A stretch of 64,000 nt of DNA from Hyphomicrobiales bacterium (GTDB lineage Bacteria; Pseudomonadota; Alphaproteobacteria; Rhizobiales; Rhizobiaceae). Under the pieces are notes generated by a model. That model saw nothing but the letters and a program-made list of their open reading frames with translations, did no database searches and was not told the origin of the DNA. Positions 16,009 to 24,290 of the stretch are shown piece by piece (position 1 is the first letter of the stretch; every line of letters starts with the position of its first letter). The stretch spans positions 62,001-126,000 of the forward strand of contig QEVK01000019.1 in assembly GCA_003577315.1 (NCBI GenBank), in the 5' to 3' direction. A program made the position numbers and the translations under genes.

Positions 16009-18752
16009 CGCTCACCGCCGACCTCGTCATCGCCTCGGCCGTGGCCTATGTCGGGCTCCTGTTCCTCGTCGCCTTCCTCGGCGACCGGCACACGCGCAAC
16101 CGCGACGGCGGCTTCCTGCGCTCGCCCTTCGTCTACACTCTGTCGATCTCGGTCTACTGCACGAGCTGGACTTTCTACGGCGCGGTCGGCTCGGCGGCGC
16201 GCAACGGGCTCGAATTCGTCACCATCTATCTCGGGCCGACGCTGGTCTTCGTCGGCTGGTGGTTCATCCTGCGCCGGCTGGTGCGCATCAGCCACGACCA
16301 GCGCATCACCTCCATCGCCGACCTGCTGTCGTCGCGCTTCGGCAAGTCGAACCGGCTCGCCGTGCTCGTCACCGTGCTCGCCGTCATCGCCATCGCGCCC
16401 TATATCGCGCTCCAGCTCAAGGCCGTGACCTCGTCGATCGAGGCCATCGCCGGCTCGTCCGAGTTCGGCCGCGGCAGCCTCGAGGGCTGGGACGAGGTGG
16501 GGCTGGCCTTCGGCGTCGCCGCGGGCATGGCCGTCTTCACCATCCTGTTCGGCACCCGCAACGTCGACGCCAAGGAGCAGCACCACGGCGTGGTCGCCGC
16601 GATTGCGCTCGAGGCCGTGGTCAAGCTGACGGCGCTGATCGCGGTCGGCCTGTCGGTGCTCTACATCAGCGGCGGCTTCGAGGCGATCTACACGCGCGCG
16701 GCCGAGGCGGGGCTTTCCATCCACGCCACCGAGACCTTCGGCGACCGCTGGGTGGCCTCGATGCTGCTCGCGGCCTCGGCCATCATCTGCCTGCCGCGCC
16801 AGTTCCAGGTCGCGGTGGTGGAGAATTCCGACGAGAGCCACCTGCGCACGGCGAGCTGGGCCTTCCCCGCCTACATGCTGGCGATGAGCCTGTTCATCGT
16901 GCCCATCGCGCTGCACGGGCTGACCGTGATGCCGGCCGGCTCGAACCCCGACATGTTCACGCTGACCCTGCCGCTGGCGGCCGGGCACGACGGGCTGGCG
17001 CTGTTCGCCTTCATCGGCGGCTTCTCCTCGGCCACCTCGATGATCATCCTGGAATCGATCGCGCTGTCGATCATGGTCTCCAACCACATCGTGGTGCCGA
17101 TCATGCTGCGGCTGACCGCCAACGAGGGCATCGGCGACGGCCAGGGCGTGCGCCGGCTGATCCTCAACGCGCGGCGGCTGTCGATCGTGCTGATCCTGCT
17201 GCTCGGCTTCAGCTATTTCTACCTGACCCGCGCCTCGGACGCGCTGGCGCCCATCGGCCTGATCTCGTTCACCGGCGTCGCCCAGTTCCTGCCCGCCATC
17301 CTCGCCGCGCTGTTCTGGCGCGACGCCTCGGCCAAGGCGGCCATCGCGGCCATCCTGATCGGCTTCCTCGTCTGGGTGTGGTCGAGCTTCATGCCCTCCT
17401 TCGCCTCGTCTTCGCCGGCGGTCGCCGCCATCATGGCCGAGGGGCCGTTCGGCGTCGCCTGGCTCAGGCCGCAGGCGCTGTTCGGGCTGGAACGGCTCGA
17501 CCCGCTGGCGCACGCCGTGTTCTGGAGCCTGTTCCTCAACACCACGGTGCTGATCGTCGGCTCGCTGATCTCCAGCCAGTCTGCGCTGGAGCACGTGCAG
17601 GCGGCGGTGTTCCTCAACGTGCTCCGCAACGCGCCGGGCGACACCGGCCCGCTGCGCGGCTCGGCCACCGCCGACGACCTGTTCCTCGTCGCGCGCCGCG
17701 TGCTCGGCCACCAGCGCGCCGTCGACCTGTTCTCCGAGGAGGCCAAGCAGACCGGCATGCCGTGGACCAGCCTGGAGCCCAGCCCCGCCTTCATCCACCG
17801 GCTGGAGCGGGAGCTCGCCGGCTCCGTCGGCGCGGCCTCGGCCCATGTCATGCTGTCCAAGGTGGTGTCGGGCGACGCGGTGTCGCTGGAGGAGGTCATG
17901 CAGATGGCCGACGAGACCCAGCAGGCCATCGAGCACTCGCAGGCGCTGGAGCGCGCCTCGGCGCAGCTTCGCGCCACCGCCGAGAAGCTGGAGGTCGCCA
18001 ACCGGCAGCTGCGCCGCGTCGACCAGCAGAAGGACGAGTTCCTCAGCCAGGTCAGCCACGAGGTGCGCACGCCGATGACGGCGATCCGCGCCTTCTCCGA
18101 GATCCTGCTGACGGAGGCCGACCTCGACGAGGAATCGCGGCGCAAGTTCGTCAACACCATCCACAAGGAGAGCCTGCGGCTGACCTCGCTGCTCGACGAG
18201 ATCCTCGACCTGTCGGCGCTGGAGCGCGGCGAGCGCGTGTGGGAGAACCGGCCGATCGACGCCGAGGAGTCGCTCGACCAGGCGCTGCACGTCTGCGACG
18301 CGCTGGCGCTGCGCAGCGGCACCGCCATCCGCACCGGGCCGCGCGCGGCGTCCGCCCCGGTGCTGGCCGACCCCGACCGGCTCGGCCAGGTGCTCATCAA
18401 CCTCATCTCCAACGCCATCAAGTACAACGACGCCGACTCGCCGGAGGTGGAGATACGCTCGCGCGTCGAGGGCGGCGACTACATCGTCGAGGTGGCCGAC
18501 AACGGCATCGGCATCCCCGAGGAGGAGCGGCCGCGCATCTTCGAGAAGTTCTATCGCGGCCGGCTCGGCGAGAGCGCGCCCTATGCCGGGGCCGGGCTCG
18601 GCCTGCCGATCAGCCGCGAGATCGTGACGCGCATGAAGGGCAGGCTGGAGCTCGTCGGCGGGCTGGAGCGCGGCGCCTGCTTCCGCGTCACCCTGCCGCT
18701 GTCGCCCGAGCGCGAAACCGCGCCGCACGACAGGGTCGGCACGCCCGCCTGA
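16005..18752 (+). CDS. Sodium:solute symporter-histidine kinase (CbrA-like) with STAC linker
   Basis: A 915-residue fusion. Residues 1 to about 530 form a polytopic sodium:solute symporter domain (motifs SVYCTSWTFYGAVGSAARNG, RFGKSNRLAVLVT, GGFSSATSMIILESIALSIM). A STAC-type segment follows (VARRVLGHQRAVDLF), then a helical linker and a HisKA domain with H685 in SQVSHEVRTPMTAIRAFSEIL. The HATPase domain has an N box (LINLISNAIKYN), G1 (DNGIGIPEEE), F box (FEKFYRGR) and G2 (GAGLGLPISREI). No PAS or receiver domain is present. It presumably senses a nutrient through or during transport, as CbrA does with histidine. No DNA-binding partner is encoded beside it; the receiver protein at 15360 is the nearest candidate. 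The ligand is unknown. Confidence 0.88.
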   Translation: MTLTADLVIASAVAYVGLLFLVAFLGDRHTRNRDGGFLRSPFVYTLSISVYCTSWTFYGAVGSAARNGLEFVTIYLGPTLVFVGWWFILRRLVRISHDQRITSIADLLSSRFGKSNRLAVLVTVLAVIAIAPYIALQLKAVTSSIEAIAGSSEFGRGSLEGWDEVGLAFGVAAGMAVFTILFGTRNVDAKEQHHGVVAAIALEAVVKLTALIAVGLSVLYISGGFEAIYTRAAEAGLSIHATETFGDRWVASMLLAASAIICLPRQFQVAVVENSDESHLRTASWAFPAYMLAMSLFIVPIALHGLTVMPAGSNPDMFTLTLPLAAGHDGLALFAFIGGFSSATSMIILESIALSIMVSNHIVVPIMLRLTANEGIGDGQGVRRLILNARRLSIVLILLLGFSYFYLTRASDALAPIGLISFTGVAQFLPAILAALFWRDASAKAAIAAILIGFLVWVWSSFMPSFASSSPAVAAIMAEGPFGVAWLRPQALFGLERLDPLAHAVFWSLFLNTTVLIVGSLISSQSALEHVQAAVFLNVLRNAPGDTGPLRGSATADDLFLVARRVLGHQRAVDLFSEEAKQTGMPWTSLEPSPAFIHRLERELAGSVGAASAHVMLSKVVSGDAVSLEEVMQMADETQQAIEHSQALERASAQLRATAEKLEVANRQLRRVDQQKDEFLSQVSHEVRTPMTAIRAFSEILLTEADLDEESRRKFVNTIHKESLRLTSLLDEILDLSALERGERVWENRPIDAEESLDQALHVCDALALRSGTAIRTGPRAASAPVLADPDRLGQVLINLISNAIKYNDADSPEVEIRSRVEGGDYIVEVADNGIGIPEEERPRIFEKFYRGRLGESAPYAGAGLGLPISREIVTRMKGRLELVGGLERGACFRVTLPLSPERETAPHDRVGTPA

Positions 18753-18785
18753 GCGGGACGCCTCGCCCGGCCTCGCCCTGGCGCC

Positions 18786-19328
18786 CTAGCCCTTCTTCGC
18801 GCCGGACTTGGCGCGCTCTATCGCCTCGACGATCATGCGCCGCGCCTCGCCCGCGCCGCGCCAGTCGCCGATCTTGACCCACTTGCCGGGCTCCAGGTCC
18901 TTGTAGTGCTCGAAGAAGTGCTCGATCTGCTGGAGGGTGATCTCCGGCAGGTCGGAATGTTCGTGGACGTTCTCATAGCGGCGCGACAGGTGCGGCGAGG
19001 GCACGGCGATCACCTTCTCGTCGCGGCCGGCATTGTCCTCCATCACCAGAACGCCGATCGGGCGCACGTTGATGACGCAGCCGGGCACGAGCTGGCGCGT
19101 GTTGCAGACGAGCACGTCGATCGGGTCGCCGTCCTCCGACAGCGTGTGCGGCACGAAGCCGTAATTGCCGGGATAGTGCATCGGCGTGTAGAGGAAGCGG
19201 TCGACGACCAGCGTGCCCGCCTCCTTGTCCATCTCGTACTTGATCGGCTGGCCGCCGACCGGCACCTCGATGATGACGTTGACGTCGTGCGGCGGGTTCG
19301 TGCCTATGGCGATGGCGTCGATGCGCAT
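18786..19328 (-). CDS. ppa: Inorganic pyrophosphatase (family I)
   Basis: Hydrolyses pyrophosphate in the cytoplasm and so drives biosynthetic reactions. At 180 residues it has the usual length. The metal-binding core DGDPIDVLV is present, with the substrate-site residues in IEVPVG and [20 protein letters not shown] and the later KVIAVP and [16 protein letters not shown] segments. Translation from the ATG at 19328 ([15 protein letters not shown]) matches the family N-terminus; upstream codons in frame are not conserved-looking. It is convergent with the symporter-kinase gene, with only 33 nt between, and no strong terminator is visible there. Confidence 0.96.
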   Translation of the reverse strand: MRIDAIAIGTNPPHDVNVIIEVPVGGQPIKYEMDKEAGTLVVDRFLYTPMHYPGNYGFVPHTLSEDGDPIDVLVCNTRQLVPGCVINVRPIGVLVMEDNAGRDEKVIAVPSPHLSRRYENVHEHSDLPEITLQQIEHFFEHYKDLEPGKWVKIGDWRGAGEARRMIVEAIERAKSGAKKG

Positions 19329-19445
19329 GGGTGCGTTCCTGGGGTGCGGGGGACATGAAGCCTTGCGGCATTGCCGGTCGCCGATATACCGGCCGTGCCG
19401 ATATGGCAATGCGCCTGTGGCAGGGCGGGGGCGGGGAGGGCGGCC

Positions 19446-19952
19446 TCAGTCCCAGACGTAGGCGACCTTGCGCAGGGCGCGCGCGTCGAACACCTCGACC
19501 CCCTCGGCGACGTCGCGGCCGCCGGCGCCGGCATAGAAATGCGTGGCGTTGACGTTGTCCTCGAGCGCCCAGACGACGAGGCCGGAAAGCCCGTGGGCGG
19601 CGAGCTTGTCGCGCGCGGCGCAGAACAGGCGGCTGCCGAGCCCGATGCCCTGATATTCGGGCTTGATGTAGAGCTCGTAGATCTCGCCTTGCTGCGGCAG
19701 CTCGCGGGCGCGGTTGCGGCCGAGCGTGGCGTAGCCCACCACCTCGCCGCCCATCTCGACCACCAGCACGCTGGCGGCGCGGCGGATGGCGTCGGCCCAC
19801 CAGGCCGTGCCGCGGCGGCCGATCATCGCGTTGAGCGCCCGGAACGGGATGATGCCGCCATAGGCGCCCTGCCACGACTGCGCATGCACGCCGGCGATCG
19901 CCGCCGCGTCGCGCGGCTCCGCCCGTCTGATGTCGATCGTCAGCGTATTCAT
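19446..19952 (-). CDS. GNAT-family N-acetyltransferase
   Basis: The 168-residue protein shows the GNAT acetyl-CoA site at KPEYQGIGLGSRLFCAARDKLAAHG (Q/RxxGxG/A), a preceding strand IYELYIK, and the C-terminal NVNATHFYAGAGG segment typical of the family. It would transfer an acetyl group to an amine of an unknown acceptor, which the sequence does not identify. The start MNTLTIDIRRAEPRDA is typical. It lies 117 nt upstream of ppa on the same strand and is probably an independent unit. Confidence 0.88.
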   Translation of the reverse strand: MNTLTIDIRRAEPRDAAAIAGVHAQSWQGAYGGIIPFRALNAMIGRRGTAWWADAIRRAASVLVVEMGGEVVGYATLGRNRARELPQQGEIYELYIKPEYQGIGLGSRLFCAARDKLAAHGLSGLVVWALEDNVNATHFYAGAGGRDVAEGVEVFDARALRKVAYVWD

Positions 19953-20063
19953 AATTCGTTAACCATAGACCCGACGCGGCCCGGCCGGCAAGCCGCCGCG
20001 CGAAGCCGCGGGCGTTTCTCACAGCAGGTTCGTCGGGGCAGCTTGCGCCGGGCGGCGGGGCGG

Positions 20064-20699
20064 TCAGATCTCGACCACGTGGTCGTCGAGCTCGTTGGGA
20101 TTGCTGACGCCGCCGGGGAAATGTTGCGCCAGCAGGCCGCCCGCCTTGTCGATGGCGTCGGCGAGGCCCTCGGTCAGCCGGCCGGCGGCGGCGGCCGCGA
20201 CGATGCGGGCGACGATTGCGTCCCATTCGGCCTGCGGCACCTTGCCGTCGATGCCGGCGTCGGCGATGACCGTGGCATATCGTTCCGCCAGCGAAACGAA
20301 TATCAGGATGCCGGTGCGCTTCTCCGTCGCATGCACGTTGTGGGCGAGGAACTGGCGCACGGCGTTGTCGTGGGCGCGGCGGTAGCGCAGCCGTCGCGGC
20401 GTCAGCCGGATGGCGAGGCCGGGGAGGAGCCGCAGCACCGCAAGGGCGGCCGCCAGCGCCACGACCTGATGCAGCACGAAGCCGAGATGGCCGAGGAGGA
20501 GCCAGCTGCGGTCGAGCCAGAAGGCGACGGCGAGGCTGGCGGCGAGCACGCCGGCCGCCAGCATGAAGGCGGCGGGAAAGACGTAGCTGTCGCTCTGCCG
20601 CGCCACCACGCAATAGATCTCGCCGCGCGTCGCGCCCTCGGCGGCCTTGATCCGGTCGGCGAGCGCCCGGTGGTCCTGCGGCGTCAGCGATTGCCTCAT
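20064..20699 (-). CDS. TPM-domain membrane protein (second of a pair)
   Basis: The 211-residue protein opens with a short soluble helix (LTPQDHRALADRIKAAEGATRGEIYCVV), then two hydrophobic segments (about residues 42-62 and 68-95), followed by a TPM-type region with the TGILIFVSLAERYATVIADAGIDGKVPQAEWD motif. TPM domains are small alpha/beta modules linked to photosystem maintenance in plants and of unclear role in bacteria. It is encoded 12 nt after another TPM gene, which itself follows lemA, so the three form one operon. No signal peptide is obvious. Function unknown beyond domain content. Confidence 0.82.
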   Translation of the reverse strand: MRQSLTPQDHRALADRIKAAEGATRGEIYCVVARQSDSYVFPAAFMLAAGVLAASLAVAFWLDRSWLLLGHLGFVLHQVVALAAALAVLRLLPGLAIRLTPRRLRYRRAHDNAVRQFLAHNVHATEKRTGILIFVSLAERYATVIADAGIDGKVPQAEWDAIVARIVAAAAAGRLTEGLADAIDKAGGLLAQHFPGGVSNPNELDDHVVEI

Positions 20700-20711
20700 G
20701 CGCCCTCTCCC

Positions 20712-21566
20712 CTACCAGCTTCCGGAGGCGCCGCCGCCGCCGGACGAGCCCCCGCCGCCCGAAAAGCCGCCGCCGGAGGAGGATGACGACCAGCCGCCGC
20801 CGGAGGAGGAGCGGCCCGGGCGCGCGCGGCCGGACGAGCCGGAGCCGCCATACTCGATCTCGATGCCGAGCCACCTGTAGCGGCCCGGCCCCAGCCGGCG
20901 GCCGAAGACCGGGGCGAGGATGGCGAAGCCGAAGGCGCCGAAGAACAGCGACACCCACAGACCGATGAAGACGACCGCGATCCAGTCCGGGCCGGTGGAG
21001 GGCTGGTTGCGGCGCGCCCGCACCTCCAGCTCCGCGCCGTCGCCTTCGAGCACCATGACGATGTCGTCGACCGCCGCCGAGATGCCGCCGGCAAAGTCGC
21101 CGGCGCGGAAGGCCGGCACCATCGTGTTCTCGATGATGAGCTTCGCGTGCAGGTCGGTCAGCGTGCCCTCGAGCCCGTAGCCGACCTCGATGCGCATCCT
21201 GCGGTCGTCGCGCGACACCAGGAGCAGGACGCCGTTGTTCTCGCCGGCCTGGCCGAGGTTCCAGTGGCGGAACAGGCGGTTGGCATAGGGCTCGATCGCC
21301 TCGCCGCCGAGATCGGGAACGGTGGCGACGACGATCTGGTCGGACGACCTCGCCTCGAAGGCGGCGAGCCTGTCCGTCAGCGCTCGCTCGCTCGCGGCGT
21401 CGATCAGGCCGGCGGAATCGACCACCCGGCCGGTCAGCGCCGGCAGCGGCTGGGCAAGCGCGGGAAGCGCCGCCGCCAGCAGGACGAGCGCAAGCACAAG
21501 GCGCGCGAGGCCGCCCGCCCGCCCCGTGCGCCGCGCTTCGCCTGCGGTATTTGCCCTCGCGCCCAA
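20712..21566 (-). CDS. TPM-domain protein with Gly/Ser-rich tail (YgcG family)
   Basis: The protein has an N-terminal signal or anchor (ARLVLALVLLAAALPALA), then a TPM domain (LPALTGRVVDSAGLIDAASERALTDRLAAFEARSSDQIVVATVPDLGG, NNGVLLLVSRDDRRMRIEVGYGLEG). A transmembrane segment follows near residues 193-220 (WIAVVFIGLWVSLFFGAFGFAIL). The last 45 or so residues are a low-complexity Gly/Ser tail (GGGWSSSSSGGGFSGGGGSS), as in YgcG-type proteins. No ATG is available at the N-terminus; a TTG at 21566 gives a complete signal sequence. It lies 16 nt after lemA, a pairing seen in many bacteria. Start codon is uncertain, family call is firm. Confidence 0.85.
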   Translation of the reverse strand: MGARANTAGEARRTGRAGGLARLVLALVLLAAALPALAQPLPALTGRVVDSAGLIDAASERALTDRLAAFEARSSDQIVVATVPDLGGEAIEPYANRLFRHWNLGQAGENNGVLLLVSRDDRRMRIEVGYGLEGTLTDLHAKLIIENTMVPAFRAGDFAGGISAAVDDIVMVLEGDGAELEVRARRNQPSTGPDWIAVVFIGLWVSLFFGAFGFAILAPVFGRRLGPGRYRWLGIEIEYGGSGSSGRARPGRSSSGGGWSSSSSGGGFSGGGGSSGGGGASGSW

Positions 21567-21582
21567 GCCGTCGTCCGCTGTG

Positions 21583-22224
21583 TCAGCCGCGGTTGCCGAA
21601 ATCGACCTTCGGCGTCTCCATCCTGTCTTCGGAGATGGTGAAGTTCTGGAACGGCTCGTTGTCGGTGAACCACAGCCACGCCCAGATCATCGACGGGAAG
21701 GTCCTGAGCGACGTGTTGTAGACCCTGACCGCCTCGATGTAGTCGCGCCGGGCCACCGCGATGCGGTTCTCCGTGCCTTCGAGCTGGGCCTGCAAGGCCA
21801 GGAAGTTCTGGTTGGCCTTCAGGTCGGGATAGTTCTCGACCACGGCGAGCAGGCGCGACAGCGCGCCGGTCAGCGCGGCCTGGTTTTCCTGGAACGCCTG
21901 GAAGGCGGCCGGATCCTGGAGCAGGTCGGCCGGCACCCGGGTCTGCGTCGCCCTGGCGCGCGCCTCGACCACGGCCTCCAGCACCTCGCGCTCGTGGGCG
22001 GCGTAGCCCTTCACCGTCTCGACCAGGTTGGGAATCAGGTCGGCGCGGCGCTGGTACTGGTTCAGGACCTCGCTCCACGCGGCCTTGGCGCGCTCCTCGT
22101 TGGTGGGGATGGTGTTGAAGCCGCAGGCGCCCAGCAACGGCAGCAGGAGCGCCAGGGCGACGAGGTTGACGGGGATGCCGGCGCGGCGGCGCGGCGAGGG
22201 GGCGGTGACGGCCCGGCTGTTCAT
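21583..22224 (-). CDS. lemA: LemA family lipoprotein
   Basis: The 213-residue protein has a basic N-terminus, a hydrophobic stretch and the lipobox LLGACGF with C34, so it is probably a lipoprotein. The LemA core follows: NQYQRRADLIPNLVETVKGYAAHEREVLEAVVEARARA, then the YPDLKANQNFLALQAQLEGTENRIAVARRDYIEAVRVYNTSLRTFPS signature. LemA proteins are long helical bundles of unknown biochemical role that travel with TPM proteins, as here. The ATG at 22224 gives the proper signal; an upstream in-frame start at 22278 would put extra residues before it. Confidence 0.92.
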   Translation of the reverse strand: MNSRAVTAPSPRRRAGIPVNLVALALLLPLLGACGFNTIPTNEERAKAAWSEVLNQYQRRADLIPNLVETVKGYAAHEREVLEAVVEARARATQTRVPADLLQDPAAFQAFQENQAALTGALSRLLAVVENYPDLKANQNFLALQAQLEGTENRIAVARRDYIEAVRVYNTSLRTFPSMIWAWLWFTDNEPFQNFTISEDRMETPKVDFGNRG

Positions 22225-22364
22225 GAGGCGATTCCCGGTCTGTTGAGGTCGTGGCGAGCTTAGCCCCTTTCCTGGCACAAGAAAACGACGGCCGGCATGC
22301 CGCAGTCGCGCTTGTGCGCAAGGGGCGCTCGCGTCTAATCTTGCCGCCGATCGGGAAAGGCGAG

Positions 22365-22610
22365 ATGAGCCGGGACGAAGACAGGCAAGCCGAATCGCGC
22401 CGCATCATCGGCCGCGTCGGCGCCGAGAGCGAGGCGTCGATGGCGCGCCGCGCGGCGGACCGCGTCGCCGGCCATATGGCCGGACGCGACGCCGAGGGCG
22501 GCGACCGGATCGAGCTGTGGGGCACGCGCATCGGCCGCTGGCTGGGCGTGGCGCTGCTCGTCTATGTCGTGTGGTGGCTGATCGACTTCATGGCGAAAAA
22601 TGGCGGCTGA
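22365..22610 (+). CDS. Small hypothetical protein with one C-terminal membrane helix
   Basis: An 81-residue protein with a charged, helical N-terminal part (RDEDRQAESRRIIGRVGAESEAS) and a single hydrophobic segment near the end (about residues 57-75, RWLGVALLVYVVWWLIDFM). The orientation is probably a cytoplasmic domain with a C-terminal anchor. Its last 11 bases overlap the start of the pyridoxal kinase gene, so the two are translationally coupled. A GAGATG-type start at 22365 lacks a clear ribosome site. I do not recognise a family. Confidence 0.65.
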   Translation: MSRDEDRQAESRRIIGRVGAESEASMARRAADRVAGHMAGRDAEGGDRIELWGTRIGRWLGVALLVYVVWWLIDFMAKNGG

Positions 22611-23511
22611 CGGCATGGGGGGCGCACAGGAGCCGGCCGGCCGGGCCGTCATCGTCATATCGAGCCATGTCGCGCGCGGCACCGTCGGCAACCGCGCCGC
22701 GGTGTTCGCGCTGGAGGCGCTCGGCCTGCCGGTCTGGGCGGTGCCGACGGTCATCCTGCCCTGGCATCCGGGCCACGGGCGCGCGACGCGGATCGTGCCG
22801 CCGGCGGCCGAGTTCTCGGCGCTGCTCGGCGATCTCGCGCACGCGCCGTGGCTCGGCGAGGTCGGGGCGGTGCTGTCGGGCTATCTCGGCGCGCCGGAGC
22901 AGGCCGCGGCGGTGGCGCGGCTGGTCGGCGCGGTCCGGGCGCGCAACCGTCAGGCCCGCTATCTGTGCGACCCGGTGATCGGCGACGCCGGCGGCCTCTA
23001 CGTGCCGGAGGCGACGGCGGCCGCCATCCGCGACCTGCTCGTGCCGCTCGCCGACATCGCCACGCCCAACCGCTTCGAGCTGGAATGGCTGGCGGGCGAG
23101 AGGCTCGCCGACAACGGCGCGGTGGCGCGCGCGGCGCTGCGGCTGGGACCGCCGACCATGCTCGTCACCTCGGCGCATGCGCTGATGGCGGGCTCGATCG
23201 GCAACCTGCTCGTCACCGCCCGGGAGGCGGTGCTGGCCGAGCACCGCGCCGTGCCGGACGCGCCGCACGGCACCGGCGACCTGATCTCGGCCCTGTTCCT
23301 CGGCCGCCTGCTCGGCGGCCAGGGCGAGGGCAAGGCGTTGCAGGCGGCGACGGCGGCCGTGTTCGAGGTGCTGGCGCGCGCGGTCAAGCGCGGCGCCGAC
23401 GAGCTGATGCTGGAAACCGACACGCAGAGCCTCACCCACCCGATGGCGATGGTGCAGACGCGCCGGCTCCTCCACCCCGCCGACGGGCCCGGCAGCGGGC
23501 GGCGCGCGTGA
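22600..23511 (+). CDS. pdxY: Pyridoxal kinase (PdxY-like)
   Basis: Phosphorylates pyridoxal to pyridoxal 5'-phosphate in the vitamin B6 salvage pathway. The 303-residue ribokinase-fold protein shows the N-terminal SSHVARGTVGNRAAVFALEALG, the CDPVIGDAGGLYVPE motif, PNRFELEWLAG, and the anion-hole/catalytic DAPHGTGDLISALFLG with the base aspartate. The ATG at 22600 lies in the preceding small gene; an alternative ATG at 22615 would shorten it by five residues. The YggS gene elsewhere in the window also concerns PLP balance, but the two are not linked. Confidence 0.9.
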   Translation: MAADGMGGAQEPAGRAVIVISSHVARGTVGNRAAVFALEALGLPVWAVPTVILPWHPGHGRATRIVPPAAEFSALLGDLAHAPWLGEVGAVLSGYLGAPEQAAAVARLVGAVRARNRQARYLCDPVIGDAGGLYVPEATAAAIRDLLVPLADIATPNRFELEWLAGERLADNGAVARAALRLGPPTMLVTSAHALMAGSIGNLLVTAREAVLAEHRAVPDAPHGTGDLISALFLGRLLGGQGEGKALQAATAAVFEVLARAVKRGADELMLETDTQSLTHPMAMVQTRRLLHPADGPGSGRRA

Positions 23512-23556
23512 GGCCGGCGGAGCGAAGCAGCCGAACCGGAGGCCGCTTTTTTATCA

Positions 23557-23579
23557 GGCGCATTAAAGTTTATTGCGCC
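23557..23579. promoter_or_regulatory. Inverted repeat upstream of carbonic anhydrase
   Basis: GGCGCA (23557-23562) and TGCGCC (23574-23579) flank an 11-nt AT-rich centre (TTAAAGTTTAT), 24 nt before the carbonic anhydrase ATG. It could be an operator or a weak terminator for pdxY (a T-run precedes it). Only the symmetry is seen. Confidence 0.35.
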
Positions 23580-23602
23580 GACATCACTTTGGCGTTATCG
23601 CC

Positions 23603-24256
23603 ATGTCCATGAGCCATCTGCCAGAACGACTGCTTGCCGGCTACCATGCCTTCATGGGTGGCCGCTATTCGGCGGAGAGCGAGCGTTACCGCAGCCTGGC
23701 CCGCAACGGCCAGACCCCCGAATCCATGGTCATCGCCTGCTGCGACTCGCGCGCCGCGCCCGAGACGATCTTCGACGCCGGGCCGGGCGAACTGTTCGTG
23801 GTGCGCAACGTCGCCAACCTCGTGCCGCCCTACGCGCCCGACGGGCGCCACCACTCCACCTCCGCCGCGCTGGAGTTCGCGGTGCAGAGCCTCAAGGTCA
23901 AGCACATCGTCGTGCTCGGCCATGGCCGCTGCGGCGGCATCCGCGCCGCGCTCGACCCGGCGGCGCAGCCGCTGTCGCCGGGCGACTTCATCGGCAAGTG
24001 GATGGGCCTCGTCGCCCCCGCCGCGGAGGCCGTCGCCGGCAACGACATGATGACGCGCAGCGAGCGCCAGACCGCGCTGGAGCGCATCTCGATCCGCTAC
24101 TCCATCGCCAATCTGCGCAGCTTCCCCTGCATCTCGGCGCTCGAGACCAAGGGCAAGCTGACGCTGTACGGCGCCTGGTTCGACATCTCGACCGGCGAGT
24201 TGTGGGTGATGGATCCGGCGACCGGCGACTTCCGCCGCCCCGACGTGGACGGCTAG
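23603..24256 (+). CDS. Beta-class carbonic anhydrase
   Basis: Interconverts carbon dioxide and bicarbonate in the cytoplasm. The zinc ligands are C46 (IACCDSR), H107 and C110 (VLGHGRCGGI); D48 and R50 form the usual catalytic dyad. At 217 residues it has normal beta-class length, with YSIANLRSFPCISALE and LTLYGAWFDISTGELWVM at the C-terminus. I chose the ATG at 23603; one at 23609 is an equal alternative, and neither has a strong ribosome site. It is convergent with an efflux gene, and a perfect palindrome lies between them. Confidence 0.94.
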   Translation: MSMSHLPERLLAGYHAFMGGRYSAESERYRSLARNGQTPESMVIACCDSRAAPETIFDAGPGELFVVRNVANLVPPYAPDGRHHSTSAALEFAVQSLKVKHIVVLGHGRCGGIRAALDPAAQPLSPGDFIGKWMGLVAPAAEAVAGNDMMTRSERQTALERISIRYSIANLRSFPCISALETKGKLTLYGAWFDISTGELWVMDPATGDFRRPDVDG

Positions 24257-24257
24257 G

Positions 24258-24284
24258 GCATTTTGCCGCCCGGCGGCAAAATGC
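24258..24284. terminator. Bidirectional terminator-like palindrome
   Basis: Two 13-nt arms (GCATTTTGCCGCC and its exact complement) flank a single central base. The arm ends supply a T-run on either strand, so it can end transcription of carbonic anhydrase (+) and of the Bcr/CflA gene (-). It starts 2 nt after the carbonic anhydrase stop. Confidence 0.7.
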
Positions 24285-24290
24285 GCCTCC

